64,000 nt of DNA from Candidatus Gallimonas merdigallinarum (GCA_904373325.1 CAJFFP010000016.1:1-64000), one strand, 5' to 3'. Counted from the stretch's first letter, positions 50,664 through 61,121 are shown. Made by a program: numbers and translations. Notes: a model not told the origin generated them from the sequence alone.

Positions 50664-52319
50664 ATGAAAAAAATCGGAGCGGATATACTCATCGAATGTC
50701 TGAAAGAGCAGGGCGTGACCACCGTGTTCGGATACCCCGGCGGCACCGTGCTCGACATTTACGACGCCCTCTACCGCGACGGGACGATCGAACACGTGAT
50801 CACCTCGCACGAGCAGGGCGCGGCGCACGCGGCGGACGGCTGGGCGCGCGTCACGGGAAAGACGGGCGTCGTCATTGCGACGAGCGGTCCCGGGGCGACC
50901 AACCTCGTGACGGGCATCGCGACCGCGTACATGGACTCCGTTCCCCTCGTCGCCATTACGGGCAACGTCGGGGCGAATTTCCTTGGCCGCGATTCCTTTC
51001 AGGAGATCGACATCTTCGGCGTCACCCTTCCCATCACAAAGCATAACTATATCGTCAAAGACGTAAAGGAACTTGCGGGCGTTGTCCGCGAGGCGTTCCT
51101 CATTGCCAATTCGGGCAGGCGCGGACCCGTGCTCATCGATATTCTCAAAAACGTGCAGAGCGCGGAAGCCGATTACGAGCCGCAGAAGCCCATTCCCGCG
51201 CGCCGCAAGAGCGTTCCCGCGCGCGACATGGAGCCCATTGCCGCCGCGCTTGCCGCCGCAAAACGCCCCATTCTCATGGTGGGCGGCGGTGCGATCGCGT
51301 CCGAGGCGTCCAAAGAGGTCGTCGCGCTCGCCGAAAAGCTCGACGCGCCCGTCGTCTCCACGCTGATGGGGCTGGGCGCCTGCCCCGCTTCCCATCCCCT
51401 CTTTATGGGCATGATCGGAATGCACGGCACGGCGACCGCCGCGCGGCTTTGTCTGGAAAGCGACTGCATCGTGGCGCTCGGCGCGCGGTTTTCCGACCGC
51501 GTCGCGCTCAACCGCGACAAGTTCGCGCAGGGCAAGACGGTCATTCACATCGACATCGACGAAGCGGAGCTGGATAAGAACGTTGCCGCGACTTATACGG
51601 TGTTGGGCGATCTGAAAGAGGCACTCTCCACCCTTCTGCCCATGCTCAAAGAGACGAAACGCCCCTTTGCCGAGACGGCGAAGGCGTACCGCGCGGAAGA
51701 GAAGGCGAAGGATACTGCGCCCGAACTCGGACACCGCATCCTCATCGAGGCTTCCCGCCTCGCGCCCAAAGACGTGATCGTCGTCACGGACGTCGGACAG
51801 CATCAGATGTGGACGGCGCAGTACTTCCCCATCGAAAAACCCCGCACCCTCTGCACGAGCGGCGGGCTGGGAACGATGGGCTACGGACTCGGCGCGGCGA
51901 TCGGCGCGGCGAAGGCGACGGGGAAACACGTCGTTCTTGTGACGGGCGACGGCTGTTTCAACATGAACCTCAACGAACTTTCCACCGCCGTCACGGAAGA
52001 GCTGCCCATTACCATTCTCCTCATGAACAACCATGCGCTCGGCATGGTGCGCCAGTGGCAGAAACTCTTCTACGGCAGGCGTTTCTCGCAGACGAACGTG
52101 CGCAAAAAGACGGATTACGTCAGGTTTGCGGAGAGTTTCGGCGCGACGGGGCTGGTCATTGAAAAGGACGCGGACATTGTTCCCGTGCTTACGACGGCGT
52201 TCGCGGCAAAGACGCCCGTTCTCGTGGACTGCCGCATCAGCAACGACGAAAACGTGCTGCCCATGATCAAACCGGGCGCAACGTACGACACGATCATTAC
52301 GGAATGGGAGGAGAAATAA
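50664..52319 (+). CDS. ilvB: Acetolactate synthase large subunit
   Basis: Thiamine-diphosphate and FAD enzyme that condenses pyruvate to acetolactate (or acetohydroxybutyrate), the first common step of Val/Leu/Ile synthesis. The 551-residue product shows the catalytic Glu region (VITSHEQGAAHAADGWAR), the FAD/central domain, and the TPP motif GDGCFNMNLNELSTA. The paired regulatory subunit follows one base later, which supports a biosynthetic AHAS. ilvC is not in the window. Confidence 0.96.
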   Translation: MKKIGADILIECLKEQGVTTVFGYPGGTVLDIYDALYRDGTIEHVITSHEQGAAHAADGWARVTGKTGVVIATSGPGATNLVTGIATAYMDSVPLVAITGNVGANFLGRDSFQEIDIFGVTLPITKHNYIVKDVKELAGVVREAFLIANSGRRGPVLIDILKNVQSAEADYEPQKPIPARRKSVPARDMEPIAAALAAAKRPILMVGGGAIASEASKEVVALAEKLDAPVVSTLMGLGACPASHPLFMGMIGMHGTATAARLCLESDCIVALGARFSDRVALNRDKFAQGKTVIHIDIDEAELDKNVAATYTVLGDLKEALSTLLPMLKETKRPFAETAKAYRAEEKAKDTAPELGHRILIEASRLAPKDVIVVTDVGQHQMWTAQYFPIEKPRTLCTSGGLGTMGYGLGAAIGAAKATGKHVVLVTGDGCFNMNLNELSTAVTEELPITILLMNNHALGMVRQWQKLFYGRRFSQTNVRKKTDYVRFAESFGATGLVIEKDADIVPVLTTAFAAKTPVLVDCRISNDENVLPMIKPGATYDTIITEWEEK

Positions 52320-52320
52320 G

Positions 52321-52836
52321 ATGAATCAGTACACGATCAGCGCACTCGTCTCCAACAAGAGCGGCGTTCTGGTGCGCGTGGCTGCGCTGTTCGCGCGCCG
52401 CGGCTACAACATCGAGTCCCTCTCCGTCTGCAAGACGGAGAACGACGCGCTCTCCCGCATGACCATCGTATTAAACGGCGACGACTATATCCTCGGTCAG
52501 ATGATGAAGCAGATGGATAAGCTCGTCGACGTCAAGAAGATCCAGCAGGTGGAGGAATCCGCCGTCTGCCGCGAGCTTTTGCTCGCCAAAGTCAAGACGG
52601 ACGCGGCGACGCGCAGTCAGATTTTGGAAATCAGCCAGATCTTCCGCGCGAAGGTCGTGGACGTCTCCCCCGAGGCGACCATTCTGGAACTGACGGGAAA
52701 ATCCTCCAAACTCGACGGATTTGTGACCATGCTCATGCCCTACGGCGTAATGGAACTTGCGCGCACGGGCGTAACGGCGATCGGCCGCGGCAAAGCGTGC
52801 ATCAAGGACGAGACGGATTATAAAGAAAAAATATAA
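52321..52836 (+). CDS. ilvN: Acetolactate synthase small (regulatory) subunit
   Basis: ACT-domain subunit giving valine feedback control of IlvB. The 171 residues carry an N-terminal ACT domain (YTISALVSNKSGVLVRVAALF ... GYNIESLSV, described by ends) and a C-terminal domain ending ELARTGVTAIGRG. It is immediately downstream of ilvB; the stop lies four bases from element M. The name ilvH is also used for this subunit. Confidence 0.96.
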   Translation: MNQYTISALVSNKSGVLVRVAALFARRGYNIESLSVCKTENDALSRMTIVLNGDDYILGQMMKQMDKLVDVKKIQQVEESAVCRELLLAKVKTDAATRSQILEISQIFRAKVVDVSPEATILELTGKSSKLDGFVTMLMPYGVMELARTGVTAIGRGKACIKDETDYKEKI

Positions 52837-52840
52837 AAGT

Positions 52841-53477
52841 GTTCACACTTTTTTCCGCGAACTGACGCGGAAAAAAGTCGTGAGATTTAGGAAAACCCAA
52901 CAATCGCCGCAAAGCGGCTATGTGTTCGGTTTTCCTCGCCGATGCGCCTTTCGCAACATAATAGCGCGCATCGGCTCACCTTTCTGCAAAAGCGCAGGTA
53001 TGCGCAAATGTGGTGCGCGGGCGCAGGGAAACCCTGCTTGCGCGAGAGTGATTATAACTTGCCTCCCTCTTTGAGGGAGGTGCCCCGTAGGGGCGGTGGG
53101 AGTTCTTGCCCTCCCTGTGCAAGGAGGGTGGCGCAGCAGAGCTGCGACGGAAGGGTTGTCTTGCTATAATTCGTTGCAAAAGGCGTCACTGCGTTATGCC
53201 TTGTGTTCTCGGCGGCACCAAGGTCGTGTGCCGTCTCGGGCACGAAATTGCCCTTGATATGGCAATTTCTTAGTTCGCGGCGCGCGCACACCGCACTGCG
53301 GTGATACCTCAATTTGCCGCTCACGCGGCTTCTGCGGAAAAGTGAGATAGCGCGCGCTATACTGTTGCCATCTGCGCGCTATCGAGAAAAACCGAACACA
53401 AAGCCAACGGCGACTGTTGGGTTTTTCTCAAAATCACGGAAATTCTTTTCGTCAGTTCGAAAAGAATTTCGTGAACA
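52841..53477. repeat. Composite hairpin element M, complete two-armed copy between ilvN and ilvD
   Basis: About 637 bp bounded by GTTCAC (52841) and GTGAAC (near 53477). Left arm: P4 CTTTTTTCCGCG-aactga-CGCGGAAAAAAG, P3 AGGAAAACC..GGTTTTCCT, P2 GATGCGC/GCGCATC. Centre: GCGCA..TGCGC, GCAGGG/CCCTGC, a CCTCCCTC-type module with GCGCAGC..GCTGCG, GCAAAAGGC hairpin, GGCGGCAC..GTGTGCCG, GAAATTGCC/GGCAATTTC. Right arm: GCCGC-tcac-GCGGC, P2 GATAGCGCGC/GCGCGCTATC, P3 GAGAAAAACC/GGTTTTTCTC, P4 GAAATTCTTTTCG/CGAAAAGAATTTC. The ilvD ribosome site GGAGG lies four bases beyond. No gene inside. Confidence 0.87.
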
Positions 53478-53493
53478 TATGGAGGCTTTTTTT

Positions 53494-55158
53494 ATGAATA
53501 CATTCTCACACGGCAGCAATATGGCGGCGCAGCGCTCCCTTCTGCGGGCGCTGGGCTGGACGGACAGCGAAATGCAAAAGCCCATCGTGGGCATCATCTG
53601 CGCGCAGAGCGACATCATTCCCGGGCATACGCACCTTGACGAGATTGCGCGCGCGGTCTCGGAAGGCGTCATCGCGGCGGGCGGGAAGCCCGTCGTCGTG
53701 CCGTCCATCGGCGTGTGCGACGGCATCGCCATGGGACACAAGGGAATGCGCTATTCCCTCCCCTCCCGCGAGATCATTGCGGACAGCGCGGAGATCCTCG
53801 CGACGGCGCACGCCTTCGACGCGTGCGTATTCGTGGGCAACTGCGACAAGATCATCCCCGGAATGCTCATGGGCGCGGTGCGCGTGAATATTCCCTCCGC
53901 GTTCGTCTCGGGCGGTCCGATGCTCGCGGGGCATAAGGACGGCAAAAAGCTCTCCCTCTCCTCCATGTTCGAGGCGGTGGGCGCATACACTTCGGGCAAG
54001 ATCGACGAAGAAGAACTCGCGCGCTACGAATGCGCGGCTTGCCCCTCGTGCGGATCGTGCTCGGGAATGTTCACCGCAAATTCCATGAACTGCCTGCTGG
54101 AAGCGCTCGGCATGGCGCTCCCCGGGAACGGCACCATTCCCGCCGTGCTCTCGGCGCGCATTGCCCTCGCAAAGCGCACGGGCGAAGCGGTGATGAAACT
54201 GCTCGAAAAAAATATCCGCCCGCGCGACATTTTAACGCCCGCGGCGCTCAAAAACGCGGAACGCGTCGATATGGCGATCGGCGCCTCCTCCAACTCCGTT
54301 CTGCACCTTCTGGCGCTCGCAAGCGAGCTTGGATTCACCAAGGAGCAGATCTCCGTGGATACCATGAACGAAATTTCGGCGCAGACGCCCAATCTGTGCC
54401 GTCTTGCGCCCGCAGGCGAACGGTATATTGAAGAACTTGAAGACGCAGGCGGAATTTCCGCCGTCATCCGCCGTCTGATCGACGCAAACCTCTTCGACGG
54501 CTCCGCGCAGACGGTGGCGGGCGTCTCGCAGGACGAACTCACCAAAAACGCGCGCGTACGCGACGACGAGCTGATCCGTCCCGTCGATCATCCCTATTCC
54601 CCCTACGGCGGGCTTGCCATTTTGAAGGGGAATCTTGCGAAAGAGGGCGCGGTCGTCAAAAAGAGCGCGGTCGATCCCAAAATGTACCGCCACTCCGGTC
54701 CTGCGCGCGTGTTCGATTCGGAAGAAGCCGCCATGGAGGCGATCTCCACCAACAAAATCAACAAAGGAGACGTCGTCGTCATCCGCTATGAAGGTCCGAA
54801 GGGCGGACCGGGAATGCGCGAAATGCTCTCCCCTACCTCGTCCATCGTGGGCGCGGGGCTGGGCGATACCGTTGCGCTCATCACGGACGGACGGTTCTCG
54901 GGCGCGACGCGCGGCGCGGCGATCGGGCACGTCTGCCCCGAAGCGGCGGCAGGCGGCGTGATCGGCATCGTGCAGGAAGGCGACATCATCGACATCGACA
55001 TTGAAAAGGGCGAAATCAACCTCCGCGTGCCGCAGGAAGAAATCGACGCGCGGCTGAAAAACTTTGTGCCGCTCGAAAAACCCGTGGAGGGATATTTGAA
55101 GCGTTACCGCGCGCTGGTGACCTCCGCCTCCGACGGCGCAGTGTTCAAAAAGTTTTAA
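53494..55158 (+). CDS. ilvD: Dihydroxy-acid dehydratase
   Basis: Iron-sulfur dehydratase giving the 2-oxoacid precursors of Val/Ile/Leu. The 554-residue protein has cluster-ligand segments [13 protein letters not shown] and [19 protein letters not shown], and a C-terminal [18 protein letters not shown] block. The start MNTFSHGSN follows GGAGGC; an in-frame extension upstream lies within repeat element M. It belongs to the ilvBN transcription unit unless the element terminates it. Confidence 0.96.
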   Translation: MNTFSHGSNMAAQRSLLRALGWTDSEMQKPIVGIICAQSDIIPGHTHLDEIARAVSEGVIAAGGKPVVVPSIGVCDGIAMGHKGMRYSLPSREIIADSAEILATAHAFDACVFVGNCDKIIPGMLMGAVRVNIPSAFVSGGPMLAGHKDGKKLSLSSMFEAVGAYTSGKIDEEELARYECAACPSCGSCSGMFTANSMNCLLEALGMALPGNGTIPAVLSARIALAKRTGEAVMKLLEKNIRPRDILTPAALKNAERVDMAIGASSNSVLHLLALASELGFTKEQISVDTMNEISAQTPNLCRLAPAGERYIEELEDAGGISAVIRRLIDANLFDGSAQTVAGVSQDELTKNARVRDDELIRPVDHPYSPYGGLAILKGNLAKEGAVVKKSAVDPKMYRHSGPARVFDSEEAAMEAISTNKINKGDVVVIRYEGPKGGPGMREMLSPTSSIVGAGLGDTVALITDGRFSGATRGAAIGHVCPEAAAGGVIGIVQEGDIIDIDIEKGEINLRVPQEEIDARLKNFVPLEKPVEGYLKRYRALVTSASDGAVFKKF

Positions 55159-55190
55159 GCGAACGCCTGAAACCATCTGAAACAATGCGA

Positions 55191-55230
55191 CAGGGCGCGC
55201 CGCGGAATCTCCGCGGCGCGCCCTGCTTTT
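55191..55230 (+). terminator. Intrinsic terminator of ilvD
   Basis: CAGGGCGCGCCGCGGA-atc-TCCGCGGCGCGCCCTG (16-bp stem), then CTTTT. The following 55231-55495 is AT-rich, without hairpin modules or a gene. Confidence 0.85.
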
Positions 55231-55495
55231 GCGCTCCGAAATCCCCCTTGCCTCGCCGTCATTTTCCCGCCGCGCTATCTATTTAGAAATTTGTCGAAAT
55301 AAAGTGTTTCGCGCGTTTTCCATGCGAAAACACGCAATTTTTCCCGTTTTTCCGCAATTTTGCAACAATCAGCAAGATTTTCCCCTTTTTCGCCGCGTTA
55401 TGTCGTTCGAGGGCATTTCTCCTTTTCTACTTAATTCGACATAAATCGAAATAATATTTATTTGGGCGTGTTTGCCATATTTTCCCGATTATAAA

Positions 55496-55518
55496 GCCGC
55501 CCGAGGACCTCGGGCGGC
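55496..55518 (-). terminator. Intrinsic terminator of the LysR-type regulator gene
   Basis: GCCGCCCGAGG-t-CCTCGGGCGGC on the minus strand followed by TTTATAATC, about 60 bp after the stop. Confidence 0.75.
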
Positions 55519-55579
55519 GATGCTGTAACGATTTCGCTGTTCTGTTTCGTTCAATCGGGCGACATTCGGCGTTTCGGGT

Positions 55580-56401
55580 TCAAAGATACCGCTCCTCGCC
55601 TTCGGCGCGGCAGACGCGGTAACTTAAAATCTTCATGCGATCGAAATCGAGCGGTTTGATCTCCGTTAAAAGTCCGCTTGCAAGCTCCTGCTTGACGATC
55701 CCGCGCGGCAGAAAGGCGTAGCCAAGCCCCGCCGCGAGATAATCTTTCACCTTGTTGGAGTTATCCACTTCAAAGGGAAAGACGTGTCCCGCGGGGAAAA
55801 GCTCCCGCAGATACGAACCGATCTCCGCCAGCGAGAAATTGCACATGGCGCAGGGCAGCTCGGGGAGCTGCCCGCGGGAGATCCCGTTAGGGAAGGTGTT
55901 TTTGTCCGCGCGGACGAGAAAAACAAGCTCGTCCTCCGAAAAGGGCGTACATTTATACCCGACGCGCTTGACGCTCTGGTAGACGTACGCCGCGTCCAGC
56001 AGCCCGTCCCACAACATTTCGAGGATCTCCGCCGTATGTCCGAGCGTCACGCGATAGGCATTGCCTTTTTCGATACCTTTCAAAATAAGGTCTTTGAGCG
56101 CGCCTTCGTACACGGCGTTCGTCGCGCCGAGGCGGATCTGCCGCACGCCGCCCTTGACGGCGGAGAGGCAGGCGTCCTCCATTTCGGCGATGCGGCGCGC
56201 GTATTCATAAAAGGTCTTGCCCTCTTCGGTGAGCGCGACGTTGCGCGTTTCCCGCCGCAGAAGGCGCACGCCCGTCTCCCGTTCCAGCTCCGCAATGCGG
56301 TTGGTGACGGTGGACTGCGCGACGAAAAGGTGTTCGGCGACCCGCGTGAAATTTTTGAGTTTTACGAGCAAAAGAAAGGTGCGCAGATTTTCCGTATTCA
56401 T
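55580..56401 (-). CDS. LysR-type transcriptional regulator, divergent from leuCDB
   Basis: 273-residue LTTR: N-terminal winged HTH (LRTFLLLVKLKNFTRVAEHLF, VAQSTVTNRIAELE) and a periplasmic-binding-like effector domain. The divergent position with a 110-bp shared region suggests it controls leuC-leuD-leuB, perhaps in response to a pathway intermediate such as isopropylmalate. That effector is inferred from analogous LTTRs, not seen. It has its own terminator. Confidence 0.9.
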   Translation of the reverse strand: MNTENLRTFLLLVKLKNFTRVAEHLFVAQSTVTNRIAELERETGVRLLRRETRNVALTEEGKTFYEYARRIAEMEDACLSAVKGGVRQIRLGATNAVYEGALKDLILKGIEKGNAYRVTLGHTAEILEMLWDGLLDAAYVYQSVKRVGYKCTPFSEDELVFLVRADKNTFPNGISRGQLPELPCAMCNFSLAEIGSYLRELFPAGHVFPFEVDNSNKVKDYLAAGLGYAFLPRGIVKQELASGLLTEIKPLDFDRMKILSYRVCRAEGEERYL

Positions 56402-56415
56402 AATTTATTTTATCG

Positions 56416-56426
56416 ATAGCCTCTAT
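56416..56426. promoter_or_regulatory. Dyad in the lysR-leuC intergenic region, possible LTTR site
   Basis: ATAG-cct-CTAT palindrome 15 bp from the regulator start and 24 bp upstream of the leuC -35 box, a location typical for an LTTR recognition site. Other AT-rich dyads are present, so the assignment is tentative. Confidence 0.35.
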
Positions 56427-56449
56427 TCAATAATTCATTTTGCAAATAA

Positions 56450-56479
56450 TTGACGGCAGTATAACATATATGGTATACT
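56450..56479 (+). promoter_or_regulatory. Promoter of leuC-leuD-leuB
   Basis: TTGACG (56450-56455), 18-bp spacer, TATACT (56474-56479). Leader of about 26 nt; AAGGAG precedes the leuC ATG. Confidence 0.8.
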
Positions 56480-56511
56480 CTTGTCAAACAAAACGAGTAA
56501 GGAGATTGCTT

Positions 56512-57768
56512 ATGGCAATGACGATGACGCAGAAGATCCTTGCGGCGCACGCAGGACTTGACGCGGTAACGGCGGGCCAGCTGATCGTAGCCGATCTCGA
56601 TATGGCGCTCGCCAACGACATTACCGCGCCCGTCGCCGTAAAAGAGATGGAGAAAGTGGGCGGTCATGTAAAGTATCCCGACCGCGTCGCCCTCGTAATG
56701 GATCATTTCACGCCCAACAAAGATATTAAAGCGGCGTGTCAGGTAAAATGCACGCGCGAGTTCGCAAAGCGCGAACAGGTCAGGAACTTCTTCGACGTGG
56801 GGCGCATGGGCATCGAACACGCGCTCCTGCCCGAACAGGGGCTTGTGGGCGCGGGCGACTGCGTGATCGGCGCGGACAGCCACACCTGCACCTACGGCGC
56901 GCTGGGCGCGTTCTCGACGGGCGTCGGCTCTACCGACCTCGCCGCGGGCATGATGACGGGGCAGTGCTGGTTCAAAGTTCCCGCCGCCATCCGCTTCGTG
57001 CTCAAAGGCGCTCTTCCCAAGTATGTGACGGGTAAAGACCTCATATTACATATCATCGGCATGATCGGCGTGGACGGCGCACTCTACAAGAGCATGGAGT
57101 TCACGGGCGAGGGCGTTTCCTCCCTCTCGATGGACGACAGGTTCACCGTGTGCAACATGGCGATCGAGGCGGGCGCGAAGAACGGCATTTTCCCCGTGGA
57201 CGAACAGACGCTCGCCTATATGAAGGGCAGATTCCAACGCCCCGTAAAAGTTTACGAGGCGGATGCCGACGCGGAGTATGAAAAGACGATCGAAATCGAC
57301 CTCTCCGCGCTGAAACCCACCGTCGCGTTCCCCCACCTTCCGGAAAACACGAAAACGGCGTGGGAGAATATCCCCATCGAGCAGGTCGTCATCGGTTCGT
57401 GTACGAACGGGCGCATCTCCGATTTGCGGCAGGCGGCTGAGATCCTCGACGGCAGACAGGTCGCGGAAAATGTGCGCTGCATCGTCATTCCCGCAACGCA
57501 GGAAATCTACTTGCAGGCGGTGCGCGAAGGACTTGCGGAGATCTTCGTCAAAGCGGGCGCGGTGCTCTCCACGCCCACCTGCGGACCCTGCCTCGGCGGG
57601 CATATGGGCATTCTTGCGGACGGCGAAAAGTGCGTTTCCACCACAAACCGCAACTTTGTGGGGCGCATGGGACATATCACGAGCGAGATCTACCTCGCCT
57701 CCCCCTACACGGCGGCGGCGAGCGCGGTGCTCGGCAGACTTGCTTCGGCTGAGGAGGTTCTCAAATGA
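56512..57768 (+). CDS. leuC: 3-isopropylmalate dehydratase large subunit
   Basis: Aconitase-family subunit that isomerises 2- to 3-isopropylmalate with LeuD. The 418-residue length is the short (archaeal/clostridial) LeuC type. Iron-sulfur ligands lie in GSCTNGR and [28 protein letters not shown] is the other conserved block. The start at 56512 follows AAGGAGATTGCTT. The stop overlaps the leuD start by four bases. Confidence 0.95.
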   Translation: MAMTMTQKILAAHAGLDAVTAGQLIVADLDMALANDITAPVAVKEMEKVGGHVKYPDRVALVMDHFTPNKDIKAACQVKCTREFAKREQVRNFFDVGRMGIEHALLPEQGLVGAGDCVIGADSHTCTYGALGAFSTGVGSTDLAAGMMTGQCWFKVPAAIRFVLKGALPKYVTGKDLILHIIGMIGVDGALYKSMEFTGEGVSSLSMDDRFTVCNMAIEAGAKNGIFPVDEQTLAYMKGRFQRPVKVYEADADAEYEKTIEIDLSALKPTVAFPHLPENTKTAWENIPIEQVVIGSCTNGRISDLRQAAEILDGRQVAENVRCIVIPATQEIYLQAVREGLAEIFVKAGAVLSTPTCGPCLGGHMGILADGEKCVSTTNRNFVGRMGHITSEIYLASPYTAAASAVLGRLASAEEVLK

Positions 57769-58244
57769 CGGTAAAAGGCACGGTCCACAAATACGGCAAC
57801 GACGTCGATACCGACGTCATCATTCCCGCACGGTACTTAAACACCTCCTCGGAGGAAGAGCTTGCCTCCCACTGCATGGAGGACATCGACCCCGAATTTG
57901 TCCGCCGCGTACAGAAGGGCGATATCATCGTGGCGGAAGATAACTTCGGCTGCGGCTCTTCGCGCGAGCACGCCCCCATCGCCATCAAGGCGAGCGGCGT
58001 TTCGCTCGTCATTGCCAACACGTTCGCGCGCATTTTCTACCGCAACGCCATCAATATCGGGCTGCCCATTCTCGAATGCCCCGAGGCGGTCAAGCATATC
58101 AGGGCGGGCGACGTGGTAAGCTGCGACCTTGCAAAGGGCGTCATCACGGACGAGACGACGGGCGAGTCGTTCACCGCGCAGCCCTTCCCCGAATTTATTC
58201 AGAAGATCGTCGACGCGGGCGGACTTTTAAAGTCGCTCAGATAA
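57765..58244 (+). CDS. leuD: 3-isopropylmalate dehydratase small subunit
   Basis: 159-residue swivelling-domain subunit with [13 protein letters not shown] and the substrate-binding [13 protein letters not shown]. The size fits the LeuC type present. Translationally coupled to leuC (ATGA). Confidence 0.96.
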   Translation: MTVKGTVHKYGNDVDTDVIIPARYLNTSSEEELASHCMEDIDPEFVRRVQKGDIIVAEDNFGCGSSREHAPIAIKASGVSLVIANTFARIFYRNAINIGLPILECPEAVKHIRAGDVVSCDLAKGVITDETTGESFTAQPFPEFIQKIVDAGGLLKSLR

Positions 58245-58290
58245 GGCGCATTCCGCCTCTGTCAGAAGAATCGGACATTCAGGAGTTACG

Positions 58291-59379
58291 ATGAAAAAAC
58301 ATATTGCAGTACTTGCGGGGGACGGCATCGGTCCCGAGATCACGGACGGCGCGATCGCCGTTCTGCAAAAAGTAGGCGAAGCATTCGGACATACGTTCAC
58401 GTTCGAGCGGCTGCCCATCGGCATCTGCGCGCTCGAAGAGACGGGCGAACCGCTGCCCGCGCGCACGGTGGAGCGCTGCCTTGCCTCCGATTCCGTTCTG
58501 CTCGGCGCAGTCGGCGGCGCGGTCGGCGACAAGCGCATTCTGGCGCTCCCCGCCGAAAAACGCCCCGAGGCGGGCTTGCTCGCCATCCGCAAGGCGCTCG
58601 GGCTGTATTCCAATATCCGCCCCGCCAAGCTGTGGAAGGCGCTTGCAGACGCCTCTCCGCTCAGAAAGGAGCTCGTCGAGAACGGGATCGAGATCATCGT
58701 CGTGCGCGAGCTGACGGGCGGCATCTACTTCGGCGAGCGCGGCGTGCGCGAGGACGCGGACATGGGTACGACGGCGTGGGATACCGAACAGTATTCCGTG
58801 AAGGAGATCGAACGCATTACCAAGATCGCGTGCGAACTTGCCATGAAGCGCACCAAGCGCATTATTTCGGTGGATAAGGCGAACGTGCTCGAAAGCTCCC
58901 GCCTGTGGCGCAGGACCGTCCACGCCTATGCGGAGGCGCACTACCCCGAAGTCACCGTGACGGATATGCTCGTGGACAACGCGGCGATGCAGATCGTGAA
59001 AAATCCCGCGCAGTTCGATATTCTGCTCACGTCCAATATGTTCGGCGACATTCTCTCGGACGAAGCCGCGCAGGTGACGGGGTCGATCGGAATGCTCGCC
59101 TCCTCGTCGCTCGGCGACACCGCCCGCGGGCTGTACGAACCCATTCACGGGTCCGCGCCCGACATTGCGGGGCAGGACAAGGCGAACCCCATTGCGACCA
59201 TTCTCTCGGCGGCGATGATGCTGCGCGATTCCTTCGGACTGACTGCGGAGTGCGCGGCGGTGGAAAACGCCGTTGCAGCCGTGCTCGACGAGGGCTGGCG
59301 CACGGCGGACATCTTCTCCGAGGGCATGAAACTGACGGGCTGCAAGCAGATGGCGCAGCTCATCGCCGATAAAATCTGA
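58291..59379 (+). CDS. leuB: 3-isopropylmalate dehydrogenase
   Basis: NAD-dependent oxidative decarboxylase of leucine synthesis. The 362-residue product carries [23 protein letters not shown], the metal-binding [20 protein letters not shown] (as pieces), and [17 protein letters not shown]. It lies 46 bp after leuD with TTCAGGAG before the start. The pathway is completed by leuA at 61.7-63.4 kb. Confidence 0.97.
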   Translation: MKKHIAVLAGDGIGPEITDGAIAVLQKVGEAFGHTFTFERLPIGICALEETGEPLPARTVERCLASDSVLLGAVGGAVGDKRILALPAEKRPEAGLLAIRKALGLYSNIRPAKLWKALADASPLRKELVENGIEIIVVRELTGGIYFGERGVREDADMGTTAWDTEQYSVKEIERITKIACELAMKRTKRIISVDKANVLESSRLWRRTVHAYAEAHYPEVTVTDMLVDNAAMQIVKNPAQFDILLTSNMFGDILSDEAAQVTGSIGMLASSSLGDTARGLYEPIHGSAPDIAGQDKANPIATILSAAMMLRDSFGLTAECAAVENAVAAVLDEGWRTADIFSEGMKLTGCKQMAQLIADKI

Positions 59380-59471
59380 ATTTTTAAGCGGTTATCTGCG
59401 GCGCGGTCTCTGCGCCGCTTCGGCGCGTTTTCCGCCGCAGACGCCGCACCCGAATTACGGAGAACAACAGC

Positions 59472-60149
59472 ATGAGCATTTCCCAGAACGTAAAAACCCT
59501 GCTCGACGAACTGCGGGCGGGGAACGGATACGGCGAGCCTGTCACGCTGGTCGCCGCGACCAAGACGCGCACCCCCGAAGAGATCAACGAGGCGATCGCG
59601 GCGGGCATCACCGACATCGGCGAGAACAAAGTACAGGAATTCCGCGATAAGTTCGACGCCGTGCAGGGCGGAAACCGCCACTTTATCGGGCATTTACAGA
59701 CGAACAAGATCAAATATCTCGTGGGCAGGACGTACCTCATTCAGTCGCTCGACAGAGACGAGCTTGCCGAAGAACTCTCCAAACGCTGCCAAAGAGCCAA
59801 CGTCACGCAGGACGTGCTCATTGAAGTGAATATCGGCTGCGAGGAGTCCAAGAGCGGCTATCCCCTTCAAGAGGCGTGGGCGGCGTACGAGCGTATCCGC
59901 GGCACGCAGGGGCTGCGCGTGCGCGGCTTCATGGCGATGCTCCCCCTTGCAGGCGGCGAAGAGGAGCTTGCCGCGCTCGTAAAGGAGATGCGCGCGCTCT
60001 TTGAACGCGCCAAGGCGCAGGACGAAAATATCCGCTGGCTCTCCATGGGCATGAGCGGCGATTGGAAGCTCTGCCTCAGACATGGCGCCAACATGATCCG
60101 TCTCGGAACAGCCATTTTCGGCGAACGGCACTACGCACCCGCGGAATAA
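59472..60149 (+). CDS. Pyridoxal phosphate homeostasis protein (YggS/YlmE/PROSC family)
   Basis: Single-domain PLP-binding TIM-barrel protein that buffers PLP and affects Ile/Val metabolism in E. coli. The 225 residues have the PLP lysine in LVAATKTRTPEEI, GENKVQE, FIGHLQTNKIKYL and LSMGMSGDW. The family is often beside sepF in Firmicutes; here it follows the leu genes, a fitting neighbour for a PLP-linked amino acid factor. Confidence 0.93.
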   Translation: MSISQNVKTLLDELRAGNGYGEPVTLVAATKTRTPEEINEAIAAGITDIGENKVQEFRDKFDAVQGGNRHFIGHLQTNKIKYLVGRTYLIQSLDRDELAEELSKRCQRANVTQDVLIEVNIGCEESKSGYPLQEAWAAYERIRGTQGLRVRGFMAMLPLAGGEEELAALVKEMRALFERAKAQDENIRWLSMGMSGDWKLCLRHGANMIRLGTAIFGERHYAPAE

Positions 60150-60182
60150 TTCCCGCGATCAGCACATACTCAAAGAAGAACT

Positions 60183-61058
60183 ATGCCATCCTCTATCACG
60201 CACGCGCTCATCGCAGAAGAGGCGAAAGAGCGCCTTCCGCAAGACATCAAAGACATTCTCGACGGCGCGCCCGACGCGTTTTTTCTGGGCGCGCAGGGTC
60301 CCGATCCCTTCTTTTTCGCCACGGCTTCCAAAGAGGGGCAGAACTTCGGGAAGTTCCTGCACCGCAACAGCGTTTACGAGCTGTTCTGCGCCTTTCTGCA
60401 CTATCTGGAAACCGCGCCCGCGGAACTGCGCGGCGCGGCGACCGCGTACTGCCTCGGCTATGTGACCCATTACTGTGCCGACGTGGCGTTCCACCCCTGC
60501 GTGTACCGCTTTATGGAGCAGAACGGGCTGAAAAAGCGCGAGCATCAGCGCATTGAAAACGATTGGGACGTCTATTTCGTGCGCAAACTCCGCGGGAGAG
60601 AGGCGGAACACTACCCCTTCCCCGACGTGACCGCGCTCGAAAACGACGTGAAACCGCTCTGGAAGTACGCCTCGGCGGAGCTGGGCAGGAAGATCCCGCA
60701 CGGCACCATGCGGAGCGCGCTGACGGGCTTTGCAAAATTTTTGCGCTTTTTCCATAAAAAGTGCTATTCTTCGCAAAAACGCTGGGCGCGGTTTGACGCG
60801 TTCTTTCATATCCGCTCGCTCTCCTGCCTGTACCCCGCGCGCAATCCCGACGAAAAGATCCTGCGCGGCGAGGCGTTCGAGCGCGCCGCCAACGCGGAGG
60901 GACTTCCGCCCGTAAAGTGCGCGGACGATCTGCTGGAACGCGCGGTCTCGCAGAGCGCGTACCGCATGCTGCTCTTCTACCATGCCCTCGGGGGCGCGCC
61001 CCTTCCCCGCGAGGAGTTCGACCGCCATCTGCTGACGGGAAAACACGTTACAGAATAA
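60183..61058 (+). CDS. Zinc-dependent phospholipase C family protein
   Basis: 291-residue protein resembling the cytosolic clostridial branch of the Zn-dependent PLC family. Histidine motifs typical of the metal site are THALIAEEA (N-terminal), FGKFLHRNS, and YVTHYCADVAFHP. It has no signal peptide, unlike secreted alpha-toxin-type enzymes, so a toxin role is not indicated; the substrate is unknown. It lies 33 bp after the PLP homeostasis gene and is followed by a shared terminator. Confidence 0.85.
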   Translation: MPSSITHALIAEEAKERLPQDIKDILDGAPDAFFLGAQGPDPFFFATASKEGQNFGKFLHRNSVYELFCAFLHYLETAPAELRGAATAYCLGYVTHYCADVAFHPCVYRFMEQNGLKKREHQRIENDWDVYFVRKLRGREAEHYPFPDVTALENDVKPLWKYASAELGRKIPHGTMRSALTGFAKFLRFFHKKCYSSQKRWARFDAFFHIRSLSCLYPARNPDEKILRGEAFERAANAEGLPPVKCADDLLERAVSQSAYRMLLFYHALGGAPLPREEFDRHLLTGKHVTE

Positions 61059-61064
61059 AACACG

Positions 61065-61099
61065 ACGCGCGCCGCGGACACCATGTCCGCGGCGCGCGT
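61065..61099. terminator. Bidirectional hairpin between the Zn-PLC-like gene and queH
   Basis: ACGCGCGCCGCGGACA-ccA-TGTCCGCGGCGCGCGT, 16-bp stem, lying between convergent genes. The plus side continues TCGATTTTC and the minus side CGTGTTTTATTC. Confidence 0.72.
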
Positions 61100-61121
61100 T
61101 CGATTTTCAGATTCCGTGCGG

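Noticed and set aside
55231..55495. Possible small RNA or gene in the AT-rich gap between ilvD and the LysR gene
   Set aside because: Only scattered GTCGAA/TTCGAC words are seen; no promoter-terminator pair, stable fold or open frame with a ribosome site could be supported.
60183..61058. Secreted alpha-toxin-like phospholipase C
   Set aside because: No signal peptide is present and the protein begins with the metal-site region, as in cytosolic family members of unknown substrate.
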